41,690 bases of DNA from an uncultured Roseiarcus sp. (GTDB taxonomy: Bacteria; Pseudomonadota; Alphaproteobacteria; Rhizobiales; Beijerinckiaceae), in contig CAMFKX010000012.1 of assembly GCA_945957375.1 (NCBI GenBank), forward strand, positions 1 to 41,690, written 5' to 3'. Below are positions 16,941 through 24,891 of this stretch, piece after piece. The translations under genes were made by a program, and so were the position numbers. A model generated the notes under the pieces. That model was given only the letters and a program-made list of their open reading frames with translations. It had not been told where the DNA came from and made no database searches. Within the stretch, counting starts at the first letter, position 1; every line of letters begins with the position of its first letter.

Positions 16941-17294
16941 ATGGCCTCAGTCGCACTGATCGTCTGCGCGCTCGTCCTGTGGGCGGCTTGCGCAGGCGTG
17001 TACGTCCTCGGCCGGGAGGAATGGCCGCCGGAGATGCCCGAGGCGGTCCGCTTCGCCACGGCCCCGGCGATCGCGGCGGCGGCGACGCTCGCGCACAAGA
17101 TCGTCGCGCCGGACTACGGGGTGCTCGCGCGCGCCGCGGCCTTCACCCTCGTCGTCGCCGCGCTCGACGCCGTCGCGCTTGCCCCGCTCCTCGGCGGCGA
17201 CCGCGCGCTGCTGCGCAGCCCGGTCGGCTTCTGGCTCGCGCTGGCGGCGATCTTCGCCGGCAGCGCGGCGACCGGCGCCTACGGGCCGATGTAG
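16941..17294 (+). CDS. Small integral membrane protein of unknown function
   Basis: 117 residues. ATG 16941 is chosen for the strong GGAGGGGGCG directly upstream; a TTG 18 bp earlier is in frame but lacks a site. Hydrophobic segments at about 2-23, 66-88 and 96-114 suggest three or four membrane helices, Ala-rich, with no catalytic motif. It is 33 bp after the NTF2-like gene and probably co-transcribed. I do not recognise a family. Confidence 0.65.
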   Translation: MASVALIVCALVLWAACAGVYVLGREEWPPEMPEAVRFATAPAIAAAATLAHKIVAPDYGVLARAAAFTLVVAALDAVALAPLLGGDRALLRSPVGFWLALAAIFAGSAATGAYGPM

Positions 17295-17414
17295 GCCGGG
17301 CTCGCGGCTCCCGCTTGCCCCTGTCTCCGCCGCGGGGGTAAAGCGGGCGGGGCGTCCCGTCGCAGCGTAGGCGGCGGGAAGACAGCGGCGCGCGTCGCCG
17401 GGGCGAGGGTTCTC

Positions 17415-18017
17415 ATGTTCACCGGGATCGTCAGCGACGTCGGCGAGGTCATTGAGGTGGAGACGCTCGGCGAGCGCCGCCGCCTCGTCGTCGCGAGCCG
17501 CTACGACCCGGCGACCATCGCCATCGGCGCGTCGATCGCCAACGCCGGCGTCTGTCTCACCGCGGTCGCGGCGGAGCCGCGCCCGGGCGGCGCGCGCCTC
17601 GCCTTCGACGTCGGCGCCGAGACGCTCGCGGTGACGACCCTCGGCGGCTGGACCAAGGGCGCGAAGATCAATCTCGAGCGCTCGCTGCGGGTCGGCGACG
17701 AACTCGGCGGGCACATGGTGTCGGGCCATGTCGACGGCGTCGCCGAAATCGTCTCGCGCCGCGACTTCGACGGCATGGCGCATTTCCGCTTCCGCGCCCC
17801 CGCCGCGCTGGCGAAATTCATCGCCGTCAAGGGCTCGGTCGCCCTCGACGGGACGTCGCTGACGGTCAACGCGGTCGACGGCGACGCGTTCGAGGTCCTG
17901 CTCATCCCGCACACGCTCGAGGTCACGACCTGGGGCGCGCGCAAGGCGGGCGACGCGGTCAACATCGAGGTCGACCAGATGGCGCGCTACGCCGCGCGCC
18001 TGATCGAGGCGCGGTGA
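17415..18017 (+). CDS. ribE: Riboflavin synthase, alpha subunit
   Basis: 200 residues, the usual length. It starts with the family's MFTGIVSDVGEV and shows two homologous lumazine-binding barrels: first with ASIANAGVCLTAV, second with GSVALDGTSLTVNAV, and the linking GHMVSGHVDGVAE. The enzyme dismutates two 6,7-dimethyl-8-ribityllumazine molecules to riboflavin. The first barrel has ASIANAG where many orthologues have a CSIA.NG pattern, a tolerated variation. No other rib genes are adjacent. The 120-bp leader shows no FMN riboswitch consensus. Confidence 0.95.
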   Translation: MFTGIVSDVGEVIEVETLGERRRLVVASRYDPATIAIGASIANAGVCLTAVAAEPRPGGARLAFDVGAETLAVTTLGGWTKGAKINLERSLRVGDELGGHMVSGHVDGVAEIVSRRDFDGMAHFRFRAPAALAKFIAVKGSVALDGTSLTVNAVDGDAFEVLLIPHTLEVTTWGARKAGDAVNIEVDQMARYAARLIEAR

Positions 18018-18081
18018 CGGCCAAGCGGCGACTGACGCGCGGCCGCCGATCAGCATGTCGGTCGCGGTCGAAGTCGGGAGG

Positions 18082-18912
18082 CTATTTCGCCAGCGGGACC
18101 TGCGACAGATAGGCGTAGATCGCCTCGGCGGTTGCGCTCCGCTCGGGCGCCGGCGCTTCCGGAAGCAGCGCGGGCATCGTCGTCTTCGCGTCGGCCGACG
18201 CAGGGTTCAGCGTCCACGCCATGAAGTCCGGCTTTTGCAGGCTGCGGGTGAGCGCCGCGAGATCCGCTGCGGCCTTGTCGCCGCCCCATCCGTTGACCTT
18301 GTGACAGAGGAGGCAGTTCGCCTTCGCCGCCGCGAGACCCGGCTCCAGCGACGGATCGAAGCCTGGCGGCCGAAGCGCGGCGTCCGAGCCCGTCGCGACC
18401 GACGCCTCGGCGGTCTGGTAGGGCCAGTCGCGTCCGCCTTGGGCGATCAGGGCCGGGTCGTCGCGATTGTCCCAGATCAGATACCAGGGCCCAAGCGGGA
18501 CGGCGGTCTGGTTCTGTCCGAGGTTGTCGGCGACGAAGGGGCGTCCGTCGGCCCTGGCATAGGCGAGCCAGGCCTTGCCGCCGATAAGGCGCGCGACCGG
18601 AATGCGCGACACGTAGCCGTCGAGGGCGCGGAACTCGACCTCGCCGCCTGGCGACGCCCAGTCGGGTCCGAGCGCGACCGCGAGCGCCGGCGCCGCGGGA
18701 AACGCCCGGTAGGCGACCTCCACGCGATGGCCGGGGGCGCTCTCGTGCGGCTCGACCACCGTGAGCGTCGTCGCCGCGAGGCCGGCCTTTTCGAACGCCT
18801 CCGGCGCGGGCAGCTTTTCCGCGAAGGCCGGGGAAGCCGCGAGGGCGACTAAGGAAACCAGACGGCTCAGCCCCGCGCCGAGGCGCAGGACCAGGGCGAC
18901 GCCCGCCGTCAT
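18082..18912 (-). CDS. c-type cytochrome with N-terminal sulfite-oxidase-fold-like domain
   Basis: 276 residues with a signal peptide (LVALAASPAFA, to about 31). A single heme c site, CLLCH (200-204), is followed by a plausible axial Met246 in TTMPAL, as in class I cytochromes. The region before it (about 40-170) contains VEFRALDGYVSRIPVARL, AWLAYARADGRPF and VPLGPWYLIWDN, which resembles the molybdopterin-type (SUOX/YedY) fold but without a visible cofactor cysteine; this assignment is tentative. The ATG overlaps the stop of the upstream binding-protein gene (ATGA at 18912-18909), so the two are translationally coupled and probably act together in the periplasm. Confidence 0.72.
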   Translation of the reverse strand: MTAGVALVLRLGAGLSRLVSLVALAASPAFAEKLPAPEAFEKAGLAATTLTVVEPHESAPGHRVEVAYRAFPAAPALAVALGPDWASPGGEVEFRALDGYVSRIPVARLIGGKAWLAYARADGRPFVADNLGQNQTAVPLGPWYLIWDNRDDPALIAQGGRDWPYQTAEASVATGSDAALRPPGFDPSLEPGLAAAKANCLLCHKVNGWGGDKAAADLAALTRSLQKPDFMAWTLNPASADAKTTMPALLPEAPAPERSATAEAIYAYLSQVPLAK

Positions 18913-19913
18913 TTCGGCCGCAACTCCAGCCCGACGCCCTTGTTGACGAACTGCAGCGTGTAGGCCTTGCGGTAGTCGCCGCGGGCGTCGACGAGGCCGA
19001 TGGCGACCATCTTGTCGAAAAAGTCCTTCCAGCGCGCGTCGGTCATGGCGCCGATGCCGAGCGTCAGAGTATCGCCCGAATCGACGATGCCGCGCGCCTT
19101 GAGCGTCTTGATCGAGAAGGCGATCTGCTCCTCGGTGATGTCGGGATTGTCGCGCCGGATCAGCGCGTCGCCCTTGGCGCTGTCGCCGTAGAGATAGTGA
19201 TACCAGCCGATGGCGGAAGCGTCGACGAAGCGCTGCACGAGGTCGGGGGATTTTTCCACGATCTGGGTGCGCGCCACGATCAGCGTCGCGTAGGTCGAAT
19301 AGCCGTAGTCGCCGAGCAGGAAGACGTTGGGCGTGAATCCGCCCTGGCGCTCGATCTCGAACGGCTCCGCCGTCGCATAGCCCTGCTGGATCGAATTCCT
19401 GTTGGCGATGAAGGGCGCCGAGTTGAAATTGTAAGGCCGCACGTATTCGTCCTTGAAGCCGTAGGCGAGGCGCAGCCAGGCGTAGAAGGTGTTGATCGAA
19501 CCGGCGCCGAGATAGACCGGCTTCGCGCTCGGCAGGCTTTCCCACGTGTCGATCCCGACGCCCGGATGCGACATCAGCATCTGCGGGCTCTTCTGGAAGT
19601 CGGCGGCGACCGCGATCAGCGGCAACTTGGCCTCGGCCGACAGGAAGTTGCCGATCATGTCGCCGCCCATGAAGAAATCGAGCTTGCCGAACAGCAGCAA
19701 CAGAGCGCCGTTCGCCTGTGGGCCGCCGGGCACGATCGTCACGTCGAGGCCGTATTTCTCGTAGGTGCCGTCGGCCGCCGCCTGGTAGAAGCCGCCGGCC
19801 GCCGGATCGGCGAGCCAGTTGGTGCCGAAGCGCACCTTGTCGAGCGCCAGCGCGAGGGCAGGGGACAGGAGGGCGACGAGCCCCGCCAACGCCGCCACAA
19901 TCAATCGCGCCAT
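18909..19913 (-). CDS. NMT1/NitT-TauT-type ABC substrate-binding protein
   Basis: 334 residues with a signal peptide (MARLIVAALAGLVALLSPALALA) and the NMT1/THI5-like layout: VRFGTNWLADPAAGGFYQA, YEKYGLDVTIVPGGPQ, GKLDFFMGG, and YNFNSAPFIANRNSIQQGYA. Known relatives bind nitrate, sulfonates, pyrimidine precursors or aromatic acids and feed an ABC importer; no permease or ATPase is adjacent. Instead the gene runs directly into a cytochrome c gene. The start has GAGGGGGCG upstream. It is divergent from the TetR gene, whose operator lies 138 bp away, so co-regulation is possible. Confidence 0.85.
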   Translation of the reverse strand: MARLIVAALAGLVALLSPALALALDKVRFGTNWLADPAAGGFYQAAADGTYEKYGLDVTIVPGGPQANGALLLLFGKLDFFMGGDMIGNFLSAEAKLPLIAVAADFQKSPQMLMSHPGVGIDTWESLPSAKPVYLGAGSINTFYAWLRLAYGFKDEYVRPYNFNSAPFIANRNSIQQGYATAEPFEIERQGGFTPNVFLLGDYGYSTYATLIVARTQIVEKSPDLVQRFVDASAIGWYHYLYGDSAKGDALIRRDNPDITEEQIAFSIKTLKARGIVDSGDTLTLGIGAMTDARWKDFFDKMVAIGLVDARGDYRKAYTLQFVNKGVGLELRPK

Positions 19914-20041
19914 CGCCCCCTCGCGTCCCGCCCCGTCCCGCTCCCGACGGACGGCGCCGATCCTGCGCCGATTGCGCGCCGCTGAAAAGGCTCTTGCGGC
20001 CGCAGGCGGCGAGCGGGCGCCGACCGGCCGGCGCGCCGTGC

Positions 20042-20068
20042 TTGACGAAATATACCGATCGGTATAGA
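20042..20068 (+). promoter_or_regulatory. TetR promoter, possibly leaderless
   Basis: TTGACG (20042-20047) as -35 and TATAGA (20063-20068) as -10, with a short 15-bp spacer. A start of transcription 7-8 bases after the -10 would fall on or next to the ATG at 20076, and no Shine-Dalgarno sequence precedes that ATG, consistent with a leaderless mRNA. Confidence 0.5.
20051..20066. promoter_or_regulatory. Perfect 16-bp palindromic operator of the TetR regulator
   Basis: TATACCGATCGGTATA equals its own reverse complement. It fills the spacer and overlaps the proposed -10 of the TetR gene just downstream, the classic arrangement for an autorepressed TetR-family regulator. It could also act on the divergent binding-protein/cytochrome operon. 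Confidence 0.8.
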
Positions 20069-20075
20069 AAGCGCC

Positions 20076-20717
20076 ATGGCCGCGCCGTCCGACGTCACCC
20101 GCGCAGAACTTCTCGAGCGCGCGCTCGATCTCTTCGCCGCCTATGGCTACGACGGCGTCGGCGTGCAGCAGATCTGCGTCGCCGCGGGGGTGACCAAGCC
20201 GACGCTCTATCACCATTACGGCAGCAAGCGCGGGCTGCTCGAGGCGCTGATGCGAACGCGCCTCGGCGCTCTGCACGACGCGCTCGCCGCCGCGTCCGCC
20301 CGCCATGCCGACCTCTCCGGCGAACTGGCGGCGATCGCCGAGGCGACGTTCGCCTACGCCGCCGCCGAACGCAGTCTTTACCGGCTCTATCTCACGCTGT
20401 GGTTCGCCCCGGTGCGCAGCGAGGCGTTCGAGGTCGCGCGCGACTTTCACGAGCGCCATTTCGCGACGATCGAGCAGGTCTTTCGCGCCGCGGGCGAGCG
20501 CGACCCGGCCCTTGCCGGGCAGGCGCGCGCGCTCGCTGCGGCCTTTCTCGGCCTCGTCAACAACCATATCGGCCTGGCGCTGAACAATTACGCCGCCTTG
20601 AGCCCGAAACTCGCGCGGCAGACGGCGCACGTCTTTCTCTACGGCGTCGCGCCGCGGCCGGATCCCGCCGCGCCGCCGCGACGACGGCGCGGGAAAACTT
20701 TACGCAACGGTACATAG
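20076..20717 (+). CDS. TetR/AcrR-family transcriptional regulator
   Basis: 213 residues. The N-terminal helix-turn-helix (about 8-55) is typical: ELLERALDLFAAYGYDGVGVQQICVAAGVTKPTLYHHYGSKRGLLEAL. The C-terminal ligand domain has no diagnostic motif. The tail is basic and Pro-rich (PPRRRRGK). It starts 9 bp after a perfect palindrome, which it probably binds to repress itself, and a GH13 glycosidase gene begins 8 bp after its stop. The ligand is unknown. Confidence 0.9.
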   Translation: MAAPSDVTRAELLERALDLFAAYGYDGVGVQQICVAAGVTKPTLYHHYGSKRGLLEALMRTRLGALHDALAAASARHADLSGELAAIAEATFAYAAAERSLYRLYLTLWFAPVRSEAFEVARDFHERHFATIEQVFRAAGERDPALAGQARALAAAFLGLVNNHIGLALNNYAALSPKLARQTAHVFLYGVAPRPDPAAPPRRRRGKTLRNGT

Positions 20718-20725
20718 GGGCGACC

Positions 20726-22051
20726 ATGTCGGACTGGGTCGAACACGCCATCTTCTGGCACGTCTATCCGCTGGGCTTCGTGGGGGCGGACGTGCGCCCC
20801 GAGCGCGCCGGCCCGGTCGTCCATCGCCTCGAACGGCTGACCGGCTGGCTCGACTACGCCGTCGAACTCGGCGCCTCGGCCTTGCTGCTCGGGCCGATCT
20901 TCGCGTCCGCCACCCACGGATACGACACGCTCGACCATTTCCGCATCGACCCGCGCCTCGGCGACGAGGCCGACTTCGACGCGCTGGTGGCGCAGGCGGG
21001 CCGGCGCGGGCTCCGGGTCGTGCTCGACGGCGTGTTCAACCACGTCTCGCGCCGCCATCCGGCGTTTCAGGAGGCGTGCGCGCTAGGGCCGTCCGCGCCG
21101 GGCGCCCGCCTGTTCCGGCTGTCGTGGCCGGCGGGGCGCGGAGGCGAGCCGGACGCCGCCACCTTCGAAGGCCATGGCGATCTCGTGGTCCTGAACCACG
21201 AGGCGACCGAGGTCGAGACGCTGGTCGCCGACGCCATGATCCACTGGCTCGATCGTGGCGCGGCGGGCTTTCGCCTCGACGCCGCCTACGCCGTGCCGCC
21301 GCGCTTCTGGGCCCGCGTCCTGCCGCGGGTGCGCGAGCGGCGCCCGGACGCCTATTTCCTTGGGGAGGTGATCCACGGCGACTACGCCGGCTTCGTCAAG
21401 GCGAGCGGCGTCGATTCGGTGACGCAATACGAACTCTGGAAGGCGATCTGGAGCGGACTCAACGACCGGAACTTCTTCGAGCTTGCGTGGGCGCTCGACC
21501 GCCACAACGGGTTCCTCGACGCCTTCGTCCCGCAGACCTTCGTCGGCAACCACGACGTCACCCGGCTCGCGAGCCGGCTCGAGAATCCGCGCCTGATCGA
21601 CCACGCGCTCGTCGTCCTGATGACCTGCGGCGGGACGCCTTCGATCTACGCCGGCGACGAGCAGGGATTCCGCGGGATCAAGGAGAACCGGCTCGGCGGC
21701 GACGACGCCGTCCGGCCGGCGTTTCCAGAGCGCCCTTCGGCGCTGGCGCCGGACGGATGGCCGATCTTTCGCCGGCATCAGGCGCTGATCGGACTGCGCC
21801 GGCGCCATCCGTGGCTGCACCGGGCGAAGACGCGCGTCGTGAGCCTCGCCAACGAGACTTTTTGCTACGAGGCCCATGCGGGCGACCGCCGCCTCATGGT
21901 CGCGCTCAACCTCGGTGGCCCGATCGACCTTCCGGCGCCGGGGATGTCCGCCGTTCTCGACGGGCGCGACGCGGCCCTGCTTCCCGGCGCGCAGCGGCTG
22001 CGGCTGGGCTCCGCGGGCTGGGCGATCCTGTCGCCGACGCCCGGCGGGTGA
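20726..22051 (+). CDS. GH13 alpha-amylase-family glycosidase
   Basis: 441 residues, no signal peptide, so cytoplasmic. The conserved GH13 regions are present: I DGVFNH (101-106), II GFRLDAAY with nucleophile Asp185, III FLGEVI with acid/base Glu214, IV FVGNHDVTR with Asp277. A short C-terminal beta domain ends the protein. ATG 20726 follows AGGGG. The (beta/alpha)8 barrel lacks long insertions, resembling intracellular maltodextrin- or trehalose-acting members. The substrate is not predictable. It is in an operon with the TetR gene, suggesting a sugar-related ligand, but no sugar transporter is nearby. Confidence 0.88.
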   Translation: MSDWVEHAIFWHVYPLGFVGADVRPERAGPVVHRLERLTGWLDYAVELGASALLLGPIFASATHGYDTLDHFRIDPRLGDEADFDALVAQAGRRGLRVVLDGVFNHVSRRHPAFQEACALGPSAPGARLFRLSWPAGRGGEPDAATFEGHGDLVVLNHEATEVETLVADAMIHWLDRGAAGFRLDAAYAVPPRFWARVLPRVRERRPDAYFLGEVIHGDYAGFVKASGVDSVTQYELWKAIWSGLNDRNFFELAWALDRHNGFLDAFVPQTFVGNHDVTRLASRLENPRLIDHALVVLMTCGGTPSIYAGDEQGFRGIKENRLGGDDAVRPAFPERPSALAPDGWPIFRRHQALIGLRRRHPWLHRAKTRVVSLANETFCYEAHAGDRRLMVALNLGGPIDLPAPGMSAVLDGRDAALLPGAQRLRLGSAGWAILSPTPGG

Positions 22052-22163
22052 CCCGGACGGCGGCTTCTCGAAAAAACTGGCCCGGGACGGAACCGCGGCC
22101 GGAACTCGGTCGTTCAGCGCCCGGGACCGATCGGGCCCAAAGCCGCGCTGGAGGGCCGTACCC

Positions 22164-22484
22164 ATGAAGATCGCATGCCTCATCGTCGCCGCGCTCGCCG
22201 CGGCGCCCGCTTACGCGGAATCGCTGTCGCCGGAAGCCGACGCCTGCAAGGCCAGCGGTCTGCTCGCGCTCAAGCAGCGCGCGCCGCAGGTCAAGGACGT
22301 GACCATCGACCTCGACAGCGCCAAGATCATCCGCGCCGAGACCGCGATCGAGGGCGTCCCCGTCCGCACCGTGGTGCTCGGCGACGCCTATGTCGAAAAG
22401 GGCAGCAAGGAGAAGCCGCAGACGCTGGTGTGTCTGATCGGCGACAAGGGCAAAGTGCTGATGACGCTGTTTTCCGACAAGTAA
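22164..22484 (+). CDS. Small exported protein of unknown function
   Basis: 106 residues with a clear signal peptide (MKIACLIVAALAAAPAYA). GGAGGG at 22150-22155 precedes the ATG by 8 bases. The mature ~88 residues are charged, with two cysteines (DACKAS; TLVCLIG) that could form one disulfide, and a C-terminal beta strand GKVLMTLFSDK. No family is recognised. It is convergent with the isochorismatase gene. Confidence 0.75.
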   Translation: MKIACLIVAALAAAPAYAESLSPEADACKASGLLALKQRAPQVKDVTIDLDSAKIIRAETAIEGVPVRTVVLGDAYVEKGSKEKPQTLVCLIGDKGKVLMTLFSDK

Positions 22485-22527
22485 CCGTCGGCAGGTCGGG
22501 CGCCGCTGTCGCCGGGAAAAAGGCCGA

Positions 22528-23061
22528 TCACTTGATCAGCGCGATCGCGTCCTTGAAGCGCGGGTTCTCGGCGGAGCCCAGCCATTCGAACACGACCATC
22601 TCGGTCGTGACGATCTCGATGCCGTTCCGCTCCATCCGGGCGAGGCCGAGCGCCTTGCTCTCGGGGCGGCGCGAGCCGATCGCGTCGGCGACGACGAAGA
22701 CGCGCCGGCTGGCGCCCGCGAGGCCGAGCGCGGTCTGGAGCACGCAGACGTGGGCCTCGGCCCCGGCGACGATCACGTCGCGCGCCTCGCCGAGCCTTTC
22801 CAGAAAATCCGGCGCCCGGCAGGCGTCGAACGTCATCTTGGCGACCACGCGCGCGGTGTCGGCGCCGAGGTCCGGCACGGTCGGCCCGAGGCCTTTCGGG
22901 TTCTGCTCGGTGAGCAGCGTCGGGACGCCGAGCATCGCCGCGGCGTCGACGAGGCGCCTGGCATTGGCGACGGCGCTCGGACCGTCGTCGATCGCCGGCA
23001 TCAGGCGCGCCTGCATATCGATGACGAGCAGCGTCGAGCGGTGGACGTCGATGATCGGCAT
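22528..23061 (-). CDS. Isochorismatase-family cysteine hydrolase
   Basis: 177 residues, the family size. The catalytic triad is visible: Asp15 in LLVIDMQ, Lys75 in RVVAKMTF, Cys106 in EAHVCVLQT, with the cis-peptide motif GAEAHVC. Relatives hydrolyse isochorismate, nicotinamide, N-carbamoyl compounds or are YcaC-like hydrolases of unknown substrate; TEQNPKGLGP resembles the YcaC-like group. The start lies 7 bp after the stop of the NADP-oxidoreductase gene, so both are in one operon. Confidence 0.87.
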   Translation of the reverse strand: MPIIDVHRSTLLVIDMQARLMPAIDDGPSAVANARRLVDAAAMLGVPTLLTEQNPKGLGPTVPDLGADTARVVAKMTFDACRAPDFLERLGEARDVIVAGAEAHVCVLQTALGLAGASRRVFVVADAIGSRRPESKALGLARMERNGIEIVTTEMVVFEWLGSAENPRFKDAIALIK

Positions 23062-23068
23062 CGGCTCT

Positions 23069-23710
23069 TCACGTCAACAGCTTGAACGCGTGCGCCGACC
23101 AGTCGCCCTTGCCGACGCCCGGGATGCACCAGAGCTTGCACAAGGGCTCGATGGCGCGGGCGGCCTCGACCGCGCCCATGTCCGCGACGTCCCAACCGAA
23201 GGCGTCGCAGATGTCGCTCACGGCCTTCTTGGCGTGGGCGCTGTCGCCGCAGATGAACATGGTCGGCCGCCCGCCGGCGAACTGCGGGTTGACCATCTGG
23301 CCCGCGCCGACCGAATTGAACGCCTTGACGAAATGCGCGTTGGGAAAGGCCTTTTGCAGCCGCTCCATCAACGACTCGTTCTGCCCGGTGAAGTAGCTGA
23401 GCACGCCGGCGACCGGCGGGCCGCCGCCGATCGGGTTGGTCGCGTCGATCACCGGCTTGCCGTCGATCGCGGCCGCCCCGACGACGGCGAGGGCGTCGAG
23501 CGCGACCGCGCCGCCGACCGCGAGGACTACGACGTCGCCGAAACCCGCGGCTTCGGCGAAGGACTTGACCTCGGCGCCGGGATTGCGCCCGGCCCAGTCG
23601 GCGAGCTTCGCCGGCTCGCGGGTGCCGATGGCGACGCTATGGCCGTGTTTCAGAAACCCCGCCGCGAGGGTCTGCCCGACAACGCCCGAACCGATCACGC
23701 CGACTTTCAT
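23069..23710 (-). CDS. NADP(H)-binding oxidoreductase, F420-dependent NADP reductase family
   Basis: 213 residues. ATG 23710 follows GAGGAGG. Rossmann motif VGVIGSGVVGQTLAAGF (GSGVVG 7-12), then AIGTREPAKLADWA, and later DATNPIGGG and KAFNSVGAGQMVNPQF, all typical of the family described as coenzyme F420-dependent NADP oxidoreductase. Most proteobacterial members probably do not use F420, so the cofactor partner is uncertain. It is the first gene of a pair with the isochorismatase. Confidence 0.82.
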   Translation of the reverse strand: MKVGVIGSGVVGQTLAAGFLKHGHSVAIGTREPAKLADWAGRNPGAEVKSFAEAAGFGDVVVLAVGGAVALDALAVVGAAAIDGKPVIDATNPIGGGPPVAGVLSYFTGQNESLMERLQKAFPNAHFVKAFNSVGAGQMVNPQFAGGRPTMFICGDSAHAKKAVSDICDAFGWDVADMGAVEAARAIEPLCKLWCIPGVGKGDWSAHAFKLLT

Positions 23711-23817
23711 GGAAGCGCCTCCTCGTTGGACCTTCACAGTGGGGACTGGAGGCGGGCCGCGCAAGGCCGTTCGCTCGCCGCGCCAGCCGGATCATCGACC
23801 CGGCCCTACAGAGCAGG

Positions 23818-24891
23818 TCAGCGCCGCCCCTTCCCCTCAGGCGGCGTCAGCGCCCCGACGATCCCGAGCGGGGCGAAATAGACCGCCAGCACGAAGGCGA
23901 GGCCGAGCCAAAGCAGCCAGCGATGCGGGTCGAACAAGGCCGGCAGCAACGGCAGGCCGGCGTTCGCCGCAAGGCCGGCCAGCGCGCCCATGCCGTCCTG
24001 AAGATAGCTCTCGGCCACCACGAACAGCGCGGCGCCGAGCACGGCGCCCCAGAGCGAACCCATGCCGCCGACCACCACCATCACCAGCACGTCGACCTGG
24101 ATCGAGAACGACAGCGCCGTGTCGGGGCCGACGTAGCGCAGCCAGAGGGCGCTCAAGCCGCCCGCGAGCGTCGCGCCGAGCGCGGAGACGCAGGTCGCGA
24201 TCGTGCGGTGGAACACGATGCGGTAGCCGAGCGCCTCGGCGCGAAACGGATTCTCCCGGATCGCCTGCAGCACCCGGCCGAACGGCGAGTTGACGATGCG
24301 CAGCAGAACAAGGAACGCAGCCGCTACGACGAAGACCACGAGGTAGTAGGAGAGCAATTTCCCGTTCGCCTGCACGCCGAACAGCGGATGGTCGAGCCAC
24401 CGGAAGCCCGGCTGCAAGACGGCCGGGACTTTGAACGAGCGCCCGTCCTCGCCGCCGGTGAACGCGCTGAGTTGCGAAGCGAGCACGTTGAAGGCGTAGG
24501 CGACCGCGAGCGTCACCATGGCGAAGAAGATCGACTGCACCCGGAGCGAGAAGAGGCCGATGGCGAGCGCCAGCGCCAGCGACAGCAGGATTGCGAGCCC
24601 GAGCCCGGCGAACAGGGCGCCCCAGCCCGCGCCGAGCCCGTAGAGCGCGAGGCCGACGCCATAGGCCCCCACGCCGAAGAACATCACATGGGCGAACGAT
24701 ACGATGCCGGCGTAGCCGAGGAGCACGTCGTAGGAGGCGACGAGCAGGATCATCACGCAGGTCTTGGCCGCCGTGTTCATCGCCTTGGCGCCGGGAAACA
24801 GGAACGGCGCGAACACGAGCGCGATTACGACCAGCGTGACGAGGATTTGCAACGCCCGGCCGCGGGACGGATCGCCGGAGAGGAGCGTCAT
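23818..24891 (-). CDS. livM: Branched-chain amino acid ABC transporter permease LivM-type
   Basis: 357 residues with about ten hydrophobic helices and the family's cytoplasmic loop SPFGRVLQAIRENPFRAEALGY, which contacts the ATPases, plus VVGGMGSLWGAVLGAALF. The ATG overlaps the stop of the LivH gene (ATGA at 24891-24888). It is the last gene of the liv operon. Actual substrates of Liv-type systems range from Leu/Ile/Val to amides and aromatic acids. Confidence 0.92.
   Translation of the reverse strand: MTLLSGDPSRGRALQILVTLVVIALVFAPFLFPGAKAMNTAAKTCVMILLVASYDVLLGYAGIVSFAHVMFFGVGAYGVGLALYGLGAGWGALFAGLGLAILLSLALALAIGLFSLRVQSIFFAMVTLAVAYAFNVLASQLSAFTGGEDGRSFKVPAVLQPGFRWLDHPLFGVQANGKLLSYYLVVFVVAAAFLVLLRIVNSPFGRVLQAIRENPFRAEALGYRIVFHRTIATCVSALGATLAGGLSALWLRYVGPDTALSFSIQVDVLVMVVVGGMGSLWGAVLGAALFVVAESYLQDGMGALAGLAANAGLPLLPALFDPHRWLLWLGLAFVLAVYFAPLGIVGALTPPEGKGRR

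Noticed and set aside
17295-17414. FMN riboswitch before riboflavin synthase
   Set aside because: No conserved RFN core such as the AGGG/GGTGAAA and ACCGGCGGT elements is present in the 120-bp leader.
23069-23710. F420-dependent enzyme as evidence of F420 use
   Set aside because: The family name is historical; no F420 biosynthesis gene is in the window.
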